Source: Parvibaculum sp.
Lineage (GTDB): Bacteria > Pseudomonadota > Alphaproteobacteria > Parvibaculales > Parvibaculaceae
Reading direction: 5' to 3'
NCBI GenBank assembly: GCA_002694985.1
Contig: NZNS01000010.1
Coordinates: forward strand, 333,392-397,391
DNA length: 64,000 bases
Part shown: in pieces, positions 8,902 through 17,654 of the stretch
Position numbering within the stretch: position 1 is the stretch's first letter
How the letters are laid out: the number at the start of each line of letters is the position of its first letter
Notes under the pieces: generated by a model
Databases searched by the model: none
Told to the model about the DNA's origin: nothing
What the model saw: the letters and a program-made list of their open reading frames with translations, nothing else
Made by a program: the position numbers and the translations under genes

Positions 8902-9195
8902 ATGGCCCTGAAATCAAAGCGAAGCGCCGGACAGAACCCCGACGATCTCTATATCACGCTCGGGCAAGAAGAAATCGTGATCGAGCAACGCTACGAAGTC
9001 ATCAGCATCGTCAATGATTTCATGATCGGCACATGGTTTCTGATCGGAAGCGTGCTGTTCTTCCGGGCACAGACGACAGAAGCGGGAACATGGCTCTTCG
9101 TCATCGGCAGCGCGCAGCTTCTCATCCGCCCGGCCATCCGCCTCGTCAGACACATACATCTGAAGCGCACGACGCCCAGCTATTCGCAGTGGTGA
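8902..9195 (+). CDS. YrhK-domain small membrane protein
   Basis: A 97-residue protein with a charged N-terminus and two hydrophobic helices (FMIGTWFLIGSVLFF at about 44-58 and GTWLFVIGSAQLLIRPAIRL at about 66-85), the pattern of the YrhK family, whose function is unknown. The conserved block IEQRYEVISIVNDF precedes the first helix. The start at 8902 has a strong GGGGGAAG site; another in-frame ATG is at 8875. It follows the kinase on the same strand and precedes a proton ATPase, so a role in envelope or ion homeostasis is possible but unproven. Confidence 0.75.
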   Translation: MALKSKRSAGQNPDDLYITLGQEEIVIEQRYEVISIVNDFMIGTWFLIGSVLFFRAQTTEAGTWLFVIGSAQLLIRPAIRLVRHIHLKRTTPSYSQW

Positions 9196-9315
9196 GCACC
9201 CCGCTCTATAGATGTGGGTATTCGTCGCAAGGACAACACCGGAAAATGCGATAGGCTTTCCATAGCACAGCCGCCGCAATGGCGCGGCGGCTCCTCGCCG
9301 ATGCCGAGGCCGCTC

Positions 9316-11685
9316 ATGGATTCGACTACCGCTCACGCGAAGGCCACGGGCCTGACCAGCGATGAAGCCCGCCAATTGCTCGCCCTGCATGGCGAGAACG
9401 TGCTTGTCGAAAAGAAGACGAGCGCACTCAAACGGCTCGCCGGTTTCTTCTGGGGGCCCATTCCCTGGATGATCGAAATAGCTGCCCTGCTCTCGCTCGT
9501 GCTGCAACATTGGGCAGATCTCGGCATCATCCTGACCATGCTGCTGGTGAATGCGGGCGTCGGCTTCTGGCAGGAATTCAAGGCCGAGAACGCCATTGAA
9601 CTGCTGAAGAAGCGGCTGGCGCCAGGCGCCCGCGTGCGCCGGGACGGCAAGTGGCAGGACATAGAGGCGCGCCTGCTCGTGCCCGGCGACTTCGTGCATG
9701 TGGGGATCGGCGACATTGTACCCGCCGATCTTACGCTCGTTGAAGGCGACTATCTGACCATCGACCAATCGGCGCTCACGGGCGAGTCCCTGCCCGTCGA
9801 GAAGAAGGCCGGCGAGGAGGTCTATTCGGGCTCCATCGCGCGGCAAGGCGAGATGAACGGCGTCGTCACCGCGACGGGCATGAAGACCTATTTCGGCAAG
9901 ACGGCCGGGCTTGTCGAAGAGGCGAGCAGCATTTCGCATTTCCAGCGCGCCGTGCTCAGGATCGGCAATTTCCTGATCGCTTTGACGGGTGTGCTGGTCG
10001 CGACCATCGTCGTCATCTCGATGTTGCGCCATGACCCGGCAATGGAGACGATCCAGTTCGCGCTGATCCTGGCCGTCGCTTCCATTCCCGTTGCGCTGCC
10101 GGCCGTTCTCTCCGTCACCATGGCGGTCGGGGCGGAGCGGCTTGCGCGCTTCAAGGCGATCGTCTCGCGGCTCGTCTCCATCGAAGAGATGGCGGGGATG
10201 GATATTCTCTGCACCGACAAGACGGGCACGCTGACGAAGAACGAGTTGCAGCCCGGAGAACCGGAGCCGGTGGAGGGGGTGACGAAGGACGAGCTCATGT
10301 GCGCCGCCGCCCTCGCCTCGGAGCGCGATGCACCGGACGCCATCGACAAGGCCATCCTGAACGCACTCCCGGACGGGGACGGGCTTGATGCCTATTGCAT
10401 CCTCAAATTTCATCCCTTCGACCCCGTATCAAAGCGAACGGAAGCGGAAGTCGAAGCCGGGGGCAAACATTTCCGTGTCGCGAAGGGCGCGCCGCAGGTC
10501 ATCAGCGCACTTTGCGGCACAGCAAGCGATCCCGCCGTTACCGCTGCCGTGGATCGGCTTGCCATGAAAGGCTACCGCACATTGGCGGTCGCGCGGCAGG
10601 ACAACGGGGCGTGGCGTTTTATCGGTCTTGTTCCCCTGTTCGACCCGCCCCGCGAAGACAGCGCGGCCACGCTCCGCGAAGCACAGCAGATGGGCGTCGG
10701 GATCAAGATGGTGACGGGCGACCACGAAGCCATCGCCCGGGAAATCTCGGGGCAAATCGGTCTTGGCCAGAACATCCTCGTTGCCGAGAACGTGTTCGAC
10801 GATGACGGCAAGCGAAACCGCCTGCCCGCCATCCTTGCGGCGGACGGTTTTGCGCGGGTCTTTCCAGAACACAAGTTCGAGATCGTGAAGACGCTGCAGG
10901 ACGCTGGCCATATTGTCGGCATGACGGGTGACGGCGTGAACGACGCGCCCGCACTGAAGCAGGCAAATGTCGGCATCGCAGTGAGCGGCGCGACGGACGC
11001 AGCGCGCGCGGCAGCCGACCTCGTGCTGACGGCGCCCGGTCTTTCCGTCATCACCCGCGCCATCGAAGAAGCCCGACGTATTTTCGAGCGCATGACCGGC
11101 TATGCGATCTACCGCGTGGCGGAAACGGCGCGTGTGCTGCTCTTCATGGCGCTCAGCATCATTGTCTTCGATTTCTATCCGGTGACGGCCGTGATGGTGA
11201 TCCTGCTGGCGCTTCTGAACGACGTTCCGATCATGATGATCGCCTATGACAATGCGCCCGCGGCACAGGCGCCGGTGCGCTGGAACATGCGGCGCGTCCT
11301 CACGATTTCGTCCACACTCGGCGTCTTCGGCGTCATCAGCAGTTTCGGCCTCTTCCTGATCGCCCGGGACTATCTCGAGCTTGATGAAGGCCTCGTGCAG
11401 TCGCTGATATTTCTGAAACTTCTCGTCGCCGGGCACATGACGATCTATCTCACGCGCAATACGGGGGCCTTCTGGATGCGGCCCTGGCCGAACTGGAAGC
11501 TCGTCGTGCCATGCGAATTGACACAGGTGCTCGGCACCGTTGCGGTTGTTTATGGCTGGTTCATGGAGCCGACGGGATGGGGCTATGCGCTACTCGTCTG
11601 GGCCTATGCGCTCACGGCCTTCCTGATCGCGAGCGCAATCAAGGTCATCGCCTACAGGCTGCTCGGAACGCGCGAGCCTGCCTAG
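9316..11685 (+). CDS. Plasma-membrane proton-efflux P-type ATPase (P3A)
   Basis: A 789-residue P-type ATPase that couples ATP hydrolysis to cation, most likely proton, export. The actuator motif TGES is at residues 155-158. The phosphorylated aspartate is D301 in CTDKTGTLTKNE, and the hinge motif MTGDGVNDAP lies in the P-domain. Membrane pairs lie at the N-terminus (PWMIEIAALLSL), before the P-domain (PVALPAVLSVTMAVG), and in the C-terminal third. The lack of N-terminal metal-binding domains, the PVALP ion-site motif and the size fit the P3A H+-ATPase class found in some proteobacteria and archaea. Start candidates are ATG 9316 (GAGG upstream) and ATG 9301. Its stop codon overlaps that of the convergent gene in CTAG at 11682-11685. 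Confidence 0.9.
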   Translation: MDSTTAHAKATGLTSDEARQLLALHGENVLVEKKTSALKRLAGFFWGPIPWMIEIAALLSLVLQHWADLGIILTMLLVNAGVGFWQEFKAENAIELLKKRLAPGARVRRDGKWQDIEARLLVPGDFVHVGIGDIVPADLTLVEGDYLTIDQSALTGESLPVEKKAGEEVYSGSIARQGEMNGVVTATGMKTYFGKTAGLVEEASSISHFQRAVLRIGNFLIALTGVLVATIVVISMLRHDPAMETIQFALILAVASIPVALPAVLSVTMAVGAERLARFKAIVSRLVSIEEMAGMDILCTDKTGTLTKNELQPGEPEPVEGVTKDELMCAAALASERDAPDAIDKAILNALPDGDGLDAYCILKFHPFDPVSKRTEAEVEAGGKHFRVAKGAPQVISALCGTASDPAVTAAVDRLAMKGYRTLAVARQDNGAWRFIGLVPLFDPPREDSAATLREAQQMGVGIKMVTGDHEAIAREISGQIGLGQNILVAENVFDDDGKRNRLPAILAADGFARVFPEHKFEIVKTLQDAGHIVGMTGDGVNDAPALKQANVGIAVSGATDAARAAADLVLTAPGLSVITRAIEEARRIFERMTGYAIYRVAETARVLLFMALSIIVFDFYPVTAVMVILLALLNDVPIMMIAYDNAPAAQAPVRWNMRRVLTISSTLGVFGVISSFGLFLIARDYLELDEGLVQSLIFLKLLVAGHMTIYLTRNTGAFWMRPWPNWKLVVPCELTQVLGTVAVVYGWFMEPTGWGYALLVWAYALTAFLIASAIKVIAYRLLGTREPA

Positions 11686-13091
11686 AGATACCAGTCATAT
11701 TCGAGCGGCGAGATCGCTTCCTGGAATTTCTCGTATTCGAGGATCTTGGTCTCCGCATAGACATCGACATAGCGGTCGGTGAGATATTGGCGCATGACCT
11801 GCGAGTTACGGAAACGCTTGAGCGCGCTCGGCAGATAAAGCGGAAGCCCCTCATCCACCGTTTCGCAGGCATTGCCTTCCGCCGGGTCGCCCGGATCGAT
11901 CTCGTTGACGATGCCGTAATGGATGCCGGCAAGGATCGCGGCAAGGACGAGATAGGGATTGGCGTCGGCGCCGGTGACACGATGTTCGATGCGGCGCGAG
12001 TCCGGCGAACCGTTCGGCACACGAAAGGCGACGGAGCGGTTGTTGTAGCCCCAGCTGCCATTGACCGGGACAAAAAGATTGGGCCCGAAGCGGCGATAGG
12101 AATTGAGGTTCGGCGCGAAGATCGCCATTGCATCGGGCAAGGTCGCCTGCAGGCCGCCAATGGCGTGGCGTAGCTTCGGCGAGCCTTCATCCGTGCCATC
12201 GTTGAAGATGTTATTGCCCTTTTCGTCCAGCACCGAACAATGAACATGCATGCCATTGCCCGTCTGCTCCACGAAGGGCTTTGCCATGAAGCTCGCGAGG
12301 AAGTTGTGCTTGCGTGCGATCGTTCCGATGATGTGACGCAGCATGACGGCATGATCGCCCGCGCGGATGACATCATCCTCATGCTTGAGATTGATCTCGT
12401 ACTGGCCGGGCGCGAACTCCGCCGTTGCGCCGGAAGCGGGCACACCCTGCGCTGCGGCGGCTTCGTCGATCTCCTTCAGGAGACCCATGAAGCCGTCGAG
12501 TTCGGTGATGCCGTAAACCTCGTGCGCGGTTTCGCGCGCGCCGGTCGCAGGATTGATCGGCGGTTGCGGGCGGCCCTTGCGGTCCATCTCCTTGTCGAGC
12601 AGGTAGAATTCAAATTCGCAGGCGACCGTCGCCTTGAGGCCGATGTCGTCGAGTTGCTTCACGACATGGGCAAGCACATTGCGCGGCTCAAGCATGAGAG
12701 GCGTGCCTTCATGATCGACCATCGTCATCAGAACCTGGGCCTGTCTCATCGACGCCCAGGGAACGGGGACGATGGAGCCGGAGACGGGATGGGCCTGCGC
12801 ATCCGGGTCGCCATCCGAAAAGCCCATGCCGAGGATGTCCTCGTTGACGCCCGTCACATCGAAGAAATAGATCGACTGCGGCATCTGCACACCGGAGGTG
12901 AAGACCTTGTCGGCTTCTTCGGACGGGAACCGCTTGCCGCGCACCGTGCCACACATGTCGCAGAAGATGGCGTCCAGATAGTCGATTTCGCCATGCTCGG
13001 CGAGGAAGGCATTGAATTCACCGAGAGTAGCCCCGGCCGCCGGGCCGGGTCTTTCGCGATCGCTCATGATGTCCTGCATTTCAACTGTCAT
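11682..13091 (-). CDS. Glutamine synthetase family protein, PuuA-like
   Basis: A 469-residue member of the glutamine synthetase superfamily. The metal and ATP motifs are present (CEFEFYLLDKE; NGMHVHCSVLDEKGNN; RRFGPNLFVPVNGSWGYNNR; DSRRIEHRVTGADANPYLVLA). The sequence lacks the adenylylation loop features of GlnA and resembles gamma-glutamylputrescine synthetase or related ligases that attach glutamate to amines. It is the second gene of an operon with an FAD amine-oxidase-like gene 39 bases upstream, the PuuB-PuuA pairing of the glutamylated polyamine pathway. The real substrate could be another amine. An alternative start is ATG 13067 (MSDRERPG) with AGGA upstream. Confidence 0.85.
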   Translation of the reverse strand: MTVEMQDIMSDRERPGPAAGATLGEFNAFLAEHGEIDYLDAIFCDMCGTVRGKRFPSEEADKVFTSGVQMPQSIYFFDVTGVNEDILGMGFSDGDPDAQAHPVSGSIVPVPWASMRQAQVLMTMVDHEGTPLMLEPRNVLAHVVKQLDDIGLKATVACEFEFYLLDKEMDRKGRPQPPINPATGARETAHEVYGITELDGFMGLLKEIDEAAAAQGVPASGATAEFAPGQYEINLKHEDDVIRAGDHAVMLRHIIGTIARKHNFLASFMAKPFVEQTGNGMHVHCSVLDEKGNNIFNDGTDEGSPKLRHAIGGLQATLPDAMAIFAPNLNSYRRFGPNLFVPVNGSWGYNNRSVAFRVPNGSPDSRRIEHRVTGADANPYLVLAAILAGIHYGIVNEIDPGDPAEGNACETVDEGLPLYLPSALKRFRNSQVMRQYLTDRYVDVYAETKILEYEKFQEAISPLEYDWYL

Positions 13092-13130
13092 TCCCCGCTG
13101 CGAAGCCCTCTGCAGCGTCTGGAATTCGTC

Positions 13131-14450
13131 CTATAGGTCCGTGAAACGATAGTAGCCGAGAGCCCCCTTCAGATACCAGCGCCGCAACGCGGGAAAGGGA
13201 ATGGAGCGAGGCGGCCCGCGCAAAGGCGCGGGAATATCCGAAAATTCGGCTTTTCCACCAATGAGTTGGGCAAGAAGGCGGCCGGCCCAGGGCGCGGCGG
13301 CAACGCCGTTTCCATGATAGCCGAGGGCGAAGAAGACGCTTTCATCATCCGGCAGGGCGCCAAGCGAAGGGGTGAGGCGGGCGGCCATGCACACGAAGCC
13401 GCGCCATGAATGTGTGGTTTCGACATGAGCCCAGCCGGGAAATACCTCGCCCAGCCGCCGCTCCATGAAGCGGCGCATGCGGACGCCATCTTTCGGCTTG
13501 CCGGTGAGATCGCCGCGCGCGCCGAAGAGGAAGCGGCGGTCCGGCAGGAGGCGGTAATAGAAGAGGAGATTGCGCGTATTGGCGCAGGGCGTTTCGGTGC
13601 GCCAGTTTTGCGCGGCGAGTTCCGTTTCCGTCAGCGGGCGCGTCACCACGATGTTCGACATGACGGGGAGAAGGTTGTTCGTCAGCGTGGCGGGCATGGG
13701 TGCGCGGGTAAAGCCATTGGTCGCGACGACGACACGTGACGCGCGGATGGTGCCCGAGGGCGTGACGAGACGATGCGCCGCCCCTTCCCTCTCCCACTGC
13801 GTGACGGGCGAATGGCCATGAAGTTTCGCGCCCGCACGCGCCGCAACTTCAGCGAGACCACGGACAAAACGGAGCGGATGAAGACCGAAACCCGCGCCGA
13901 CATGGAGCGCACCGAACTGCTCTTGCGAGTCGTACCACTCCGCTGCGACTTCCTCGCGCGGGATCAGGCGGGCGGGAATGCCGAATGTGCCGGTGAGAAG
14001 ATCGCCCTCATGTTCCAGTTCGGCGTAGCGCGAGGGCGCATGGGCAACATGGAGTTCGCCCTCGCCCTGCAGTTCGATGTCGATCCCCTCGTCTTCTGTG
14101 AAAGAGCGCACGAAACGCGTCGCCTCCACTTGCGAGGCAATGAAGCGTTTTGCTTCCGGTTCGCCATAGCGGGAGATGAGACTGCCAAGGGAAAGCCCCA
14201 TCGGCGGAAGCGTGCAGAAGCCGCCATTGCGGCCGGAGGCACCCCAGCCGAGCGGCCCCGCTTCGAGGAGGCGCACATCGAGAGAGAAATCGCGCGCGAG
14301 GTGCAGTGCGCAGGACAGGCCCGTGAAACCGCCGCCGATGATGGCGACATCGCAGGTCTCGTTGCCATTGGGGCCGGTATCCGCGCTATCGGCGAGGGCC
14401 GGCGCCGTTTCTTCCCAGAGGCTGCGGGCGGGCGCCTCCGCATCATACAT
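13131..14450 (-). CDS. FAD-dependent amine oxidoreductase (DAO family), PuuB-like
   Basis: A 439-residue DAO/glycine-oxidase-fold flavoprotein. The dinucleotide motif is VAIIGGGFTGLSCA near residues 39-52, followed by the family marker GWGASGRNGGFC, as in gamma-glutamylputrescine oxidase and related enzymes. The C-terminal FAD motif FALGYHGNGVAAAPWAGRLL is intact. The start at 14450 (MYDAEAPARSLWEETAP) matches the family N-terminus (SLWxxT), whereas longer in-frame starts do not. It precedes the PuuA-like ligase and probably oxidises its glutamylated amine product. That assignment rests on pairing. Confidence 0.85.
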   Translation of the reverse strand: MYDAEAPARSLWEETAPALADSADTGPNGNETCDVAIIGGGFTGLSCALHLARDFSLDVRLLEAGPLGWGASGRNGGFCTLPPMGLSLGSLISRYGEPEAKRFIASQVEATRFVRSFTEDEGIDIELQGEGELHVAHAPSRYAELEHEGDLLTGTFGIPARLIPREEVAAEWYDSQEQFGALHVGAGFGLHPLRFVRGLAEVAARAGAKLHGHSPVTQWEREGAAHRLVTPSGTIRASRVVVATNGFTRAPMPATLTNNLLPVMSNIVVTRPLTETELAAQNWRTETPCANTRNLLFYYRLLPDRRFLFGARGDLTGKPKDGVRMRRFMERRLGEVFPGWAHVETTHSWRGFVCMAARLTPSLGALPDDESVFFALGYHGNGVAAAPWAGRLLAQLIGGKAEFSDIPAPLRGPPRSIPFPALRRWYLKGALGYYRFTDL

Positions 14451-14467
14451 GCTTGAGTGATACCAGC

Positions 14468-14797
14468 TCAGCTTCCGGCCTCGCTCAACACGGACACTCC
14501 GTATTGACCTTTTCCGGCGGCCCGTTTCGAAAGCGGCGCGGAGATACACTGTTCCGGCAGATCCCGCGAATAGCCGACCGTTTCGAAATCCACGACATAA
14601 ACATGCCGCACCGGATCGATCGTTTCGGGCGTGTAATATTCATCGAGCATGGTGCCTGCGCCGGTGCGATTTTTGGATTTCAGGTGAAGGGACGAAAAAT
14701 CCATGCCGATCATGCGGCCCAGCGCGAGAAGAAGAGAGGCCGCGCACACGACAAGATGTGGAACGCCTTCATGAATATTGCATCCCCCCGATTGCAT
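14468..14797 (-). CDS. Small hypothetical protein, possibly membrane-anchored
   Basis: About 109 residues if ATG 14797 is used, or 81 from ATG 14713. I do not recognise it. The C-terminal half (DEYYTPETIDPVRHVYVVDFE) has ordinary protein composition and the codon pattern of neighbouring genes. The N-terminal part has a short hydrophobic stretch (HLVVCAASLLLALG). It ends 17 bases before the PuuB-like gene, so it could be the first gene of that operon. No convincing ribosome binding site is seen for either start, so the call is weak. Confidence 0.35.
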   Translation of the reverse strand: MQSGGCNIHEGVPHLVVCAASLLLALGRMIGMDFSSLHLKSKNRTGAGTMLDEYYTPETIDPVRHVYVVDFETVGYSRDLPEQCISAPLSKRAAGKGQYGVSVLSEAGS

Positions 14798-14851
14798 CCC
14801 AACGAAGCCTAACATGGCCCGCCACCCGGCTGCCAAGGGGAGATCGGGATA

Positions 14852-15433
14852 TCAGGGCGCGGGCGATTCCATGTCGACGCGATCTTCCGGGAGATCATTG
14901 CGGCCCTCGCGACCCTCGCGGCGGTCACGCCAGCGCATGCGGCCATGCTCCTGCTCTTTGCGCATCGCCTCCGCAACACGCTGGCGCTGCTCCGGCGTGA
15001 GCTTCGCGAAGCCGGTCATCATGGCATCGCGGCCGACTTCACCCATTTCCTTCATCGCCAGCTCGATCTTCTCGAAGGCGGCGCGGACGGCGTTTTCATC
15101 GTAGGGATCGGCGGCAACAGCGGCGGCGAGTTCCATTTTGGCCTCGCGGATCTCGACAAGATGCGGGCGAATCTGCGGGAAGTGGCCGAGCATCACCTTG
15201 CGGATCGCCCTGCGATCTTCCTCCGGCAAGTACTTCAAACTCTGATGAAAGATGCCCGGCCCGGCACCGCGCGGTGGCGGGCTGAAATCCCCGTCAGGCC
15301 CCGCCCGGAAGAAGAGCGGCACGGAAATCAGGCCGACAAGGAAAATGTTGACCATGAGCGATGCAAGAAAAGCCGGACCCAGCCAGCGGCGCGGCTGCTT
15401 GCCTGAAGGCGGGGTGACGTTTGTTTCGCTCAT
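14852..15433 (-). CDS. Periplasmic heavy-metal sensor / CpxP-ZraP-like protein
   Basis: A 193-residue protein with one N-terminal membrane anchor (FLASLMVNIFLVGLISVPLFF) and a helical periplasmic domain. Its DRRAIRKVMLGHFPQIRPHL and FAKLTPEQRQRVAEAM segments are typical of the CnrX/ZraP/Spy-like metal sensor-resistance fold. The last 30 residues are rich in Arg, Glu and Asp. The start at 15433 (MSETNV) overlaps the stop of the upstream gene by ATGA, implying translational coupling. It is the last gene of an operon with an ECF sigma factor and a probable anti-sigma protein. In Cnr-like systems such proteins sense periplasmic metal or stress and relay it to the anti-sigma factor. The signal here is unknown. 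Confidence 0.75.
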   Translation of the reverse strand: MSETNVTPPSGKQPRRWLGPAFLASLMVNIFLVGLISVPLFFRAGPDGDFSPPPRGAGPGIFHQSLKYLPEEDRRAIRKVMLGHFPQIRPHLVEIREAKMELAAAVAADPYDENAVRAAFEKIELAMKEMGEVGRDAMMTGFAKLTPEQRQRVAEAMRKEQEHGRMRWRDRREGREGRNDLPEDRVDMESPAP

Positions 15434-15948
15434 TGCATCCACTCCTCGGGCCAGGCCTGATCGGCCATGGCAAGCGCGATCAATCCTTCGCCAGCTTCGG
15501 TATCGGTTATGGCGGCGACGGAGTTGTCTGTATCGAGCACGGAAATGCCGGAGGTGGAGCCGAGCGCAACGCCCATGACAAGCGCGGCGGCCAAAGCTCC
15601 GGCGGGAAAGGCGGGCGAGCCATAAGGCCAGACGGCCTCGACCAGACCGCCGAAGAAGCCTCGCGTCGTCCGGGCGCGCAAATCCGGCGCGGGCTGAACG
15701 AGAGGCGCGGCAGCGCGCGGACGCGCGGCCACCAGGCGTTCGGTGAGCGCGGCAGAGGGCGCCTCGACCGGCGCCATATCGAGCAATGCATCGAAGCGGG
15801 CAGCATCCTCCACAAGCGCGCGCGCATGTGCAGAAGCAGCGAGCATGGCTTCGGCAGCAGGCCTTTCAGCCTCCGGCCAGCGCGCGGGGGAGGCTCCGTA
15901 AGCCTCGACGATCTCCCTCAGCCGCTCAATTGTCATTTCGTTTTGCAT
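15430..15948 (-). CDS. Probable membrane anti-sigma factor
   Basis: A 172-residue protein directly downstream of an ECF sigma gene. The N-terminal 90 residues are cytoplasmic and helical (EMTIERLREIVEAYGASPARWPEAER), with a W-x-x-x-R pattern common in alphaproteobacterial anti-sigma-like proteins. A single hydrophobic segment (FPAGALAAALVMGVALG) is followed by a short extracytoplasmic tail. No zinc HxxxCxxC motif is present, so it is not a ZAS-type anti-sigma. ATG 15948 is chosen; a TTG at 15978 overlapping the sigma stop is an alternative. The anti-sigma role is inferred from position and topology. Confidence 0.6.
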   Translation of the reverse strand: MQNEMTIERLREIVEAYGASPARWPEAERPAAEAMLAASAHARALVEDAARFDALLDMAPVEAPSAALTERLVAARPRAAAPLVQPAPDLRARTTRGFFGGLVEAVWPYGSPAFPAGALAAALVMGVALGSTSGISVLDTDNSVAAITDTEAGEGLIALAMADQAWPEEWMQ

Positions 15949-15974
15949 CCGTATCAAGCCTGTTCGCGGCGCCC

Positions 15975-16559
15975 TCAAGAGGCGCTGATTTCCTTTGAAC
16001 GCAACAACTCATCCTTTTCCGTCGCGAGTGATACCCGCAACTGGCGGCGGGCGCGCGACAGGAGCGATTCCACCGCTTCCACCGTCACACCGAGAATATC
16101 CGCCGCTTCGATATTTCCGAGGCCCTGATAATGCGAGAGCACGATGGCAGCGCGCTGGCGTTCGGGCAATTCCTGGAGGGCGGCATCGACACGGGCCGCC
16201 AGTTCACGCTGCTCGAACTGCCGGTCGGGCCCGGGATCGCCGCTGGCGAGATTGGGCATGTCGTCTATGTCGTCCGTCGGGCGCTTCTTGCGCAAGCGGT
16301 CGAGACAGAGATTGGTGGCCACACGGTAAAGCCATGTGCCGAACTGCGCCTTGCCCGGCTCCCAGCGATCCGCATGGGTCCAGACGCGGATGAAGACTTC
16401 CTGCGCAACCTCTTCCGCATCCGCCTGATTACCAAGCATACGGCGGGCGAGCGCGAGCATGCGCGTGAGATGCCTGTCCATCAACGCACGGCAAGCCGCT
16501 TCGTCGCCAGTGGCGACGGCGGCTACCAGGTCATCGTCGGACGGCTGCTCCAACCGCAT
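15975..16559 (-). CDS. ECF-type RNA polymerase sigma factor
   Basis: A 194-residue group IV sigma-70 protein. Region 2 is visible as MLALARRMLGNQADAEEVAQEVFIRVW, followed by FGTWLYRVATNLCLDRLRKK. Region 4 contains LPERQRAAIVLSHYQGLGNIEAADILGVTVEAVESLLSRAR, a typical DNA-binding helix-turn-helix. The start at 16559 (MRLEQPSDDDL) has a GGGAA ribosome binding site. A longer in-frame start at 16682, 9 bases after the EF-hand stop, adds 41 residues unlike sigma factors. The gene lies between an EF-hand protein and a probable anti-sigma gene. ECF operons are commonly autoregulated, but no clear target promoter could be picked out upstream of 17434. Confidence 0.9.
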   Translation of the reverse strand: MRLEQPSDDDLVAAVATGDEAACRALMDRHLTRMLALARRMLGNQADAEEVAQEVFIRVWTHADRWEPGKAQFGTWLYRVATNLCLDRLRKKRPTDDIDDMPNLASGDPGPDRQFEQRELAARVDAALQELPERQRAAIVLSHYQGLGNIEAADILGVTVEAVESLLSRARRQLRVSLATEKDELLRSKEISAS

Positions 16560-16690
16560 TTCCCTTGCGCGAGCGGGACCGGGAGGTCCGCTTGTTTTGT
16601 CCACGGGAAGACGCCCGTCACCCATGCGAGGACGCCGGCCGGAGCCGGCGCCCTGCAGGGCTTCAAGGCGGCGATCCGCCATGAACGAGC

Positions 16691-17434
16691 TTACTCGGCT
16701 TCAGGCGATTTGGCACCACGCCCGTCGCGTTCGCCATGATGGGGGCGTCCTTCGCCCTTCTCAAGCTTGCCGTCGCCGTTGCGATCGAGGCGTTCGAACA
16801 TCTTGTCGCCGCCCGCCACGAACTCGGCCTTGGTCACCTGACCATCGCCATCGGCATCGACGCGGCTGAACATGTCGCCCTTCTTGCCGCCACGCTTGTC
16901 AGCATGCTTGTCAGCATGCTTCTTCTTCATCTTGTCGCCGGCGGCTTCCATCTCGTCCTGAGTGAGACCACCGTCGCCATTCGTGTCGGCGGCAGCGAAG
17001 AACTTCTCCATCCGCTCAGCGTGACGGTCGGGAACCTTGCCATCCTTGCCTTTCTCGGCCATGCGGGCGGTGGCGGTGGCCTTCATTTCGTCAAGCGTGA
17101 CTTTGCCATCGCCATCGGCGTCGGCCTTGGCAAAACGCTCGGCGGGATCGCCGCGACGCGACCTGGACTCTTCGCGCATCTTTTCACGCGCCGCGTCCAT
17201 TTCTTCCCTGGTCAGAACGCCGTCGTCATTCGCGTCCGCCTTGGTGAAACGCTGTTCGCTCGCCGCCTGCATCTCCGCTTTGGAAACAAAGCCGTCACCA
17301 TCCTTGTCCGTCTGTTCGAACAGGCGGGCACCGTGATCGCCCTTGCCGGGTCCGGCATGGGAAATGGCCGGCAGGGCAATTGCGAGAGCCAGCGCACCGG
17401 CGGTGCCAAGCAGTCCGTATCTGAGTTTACGCAT
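16691..17434 (-). CDS. Exported EF-hand calcium-binding protein, six loops
   Basis: A 247-residue protein with a Sec signal peptide (MRKLRYGLLGTAGALALAIAL, cleavage after SHA near residue 27) and six canonical DxDxDG EF-hand loops beginning at D43, D67, D105, D150, D193 and D217. The spacing gives three pairs. Between loops 4 and 5 is a Lys/His-rich linker encoded by a 12-base tandem repeat (HADKHADK, 16894-16925). It is expected to bind Ca2+ in the periplasm. It is the first gene of the ECF sigma operon, with 9 bases or 131 bases to the sigma start depending on the choice. Periplasmic calcium as the signal, or a calcium buffer as the output, is inference. Confidence 0.9.
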   Translation of the reverse strand: MRKLRYGLLGTAGALALAIALPAISHAGPGKGDHGARLFEQTDKDGDGFVSKAEMQAASEQRFTKADANDDGVLTREEMDAAREKMREESRSRRGDPAERFAKADADGDGKVTLDEMKATATARMAEKGKDGKVPDRHAERMEKFFAAADTNGDGGLTQDEMEAAGDKMKKKHADKHADKRGGKKGDMFSRVDADGDGQVTKAEFVAGGDKMFERLDRNGDGKLEKGEGRPHHGERDGRGAKSPEAE

Positions 17435-17654
17435 CTAAAAAATCCTCTTCCTTGGGTTTCCGTACCCCTGGGAGTTCATGTTCCGGAGCCACAGGCGCTA
17501 TCTGCGGGAGGTGCCTGCGGGTCTCCGGAACCGGTGCATCCAGACGGCATATGTCTGCTTCTTGGGGGGCAAGCAGCGGTGGCCGTCCAGGCGCCCGTTA
17601 CAAAGACAAACGCGCGAGGGCAGCAAATCCGTCGAGAAATTTCAGAAGATTTTT

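Noticed and set aside
9269..9293. GC-rich hairpin before the proton ATPase as a terminator
   Set aside because: There is a stem but no T-run, and it lies in the likely leader of the downstream gene.
17435..17654. A clear ECF-type promoter before the EF-hand gene
   Set aside because: GGAAC and GTAAC words are present, but none has a convincing -10 partner at the right spacing.
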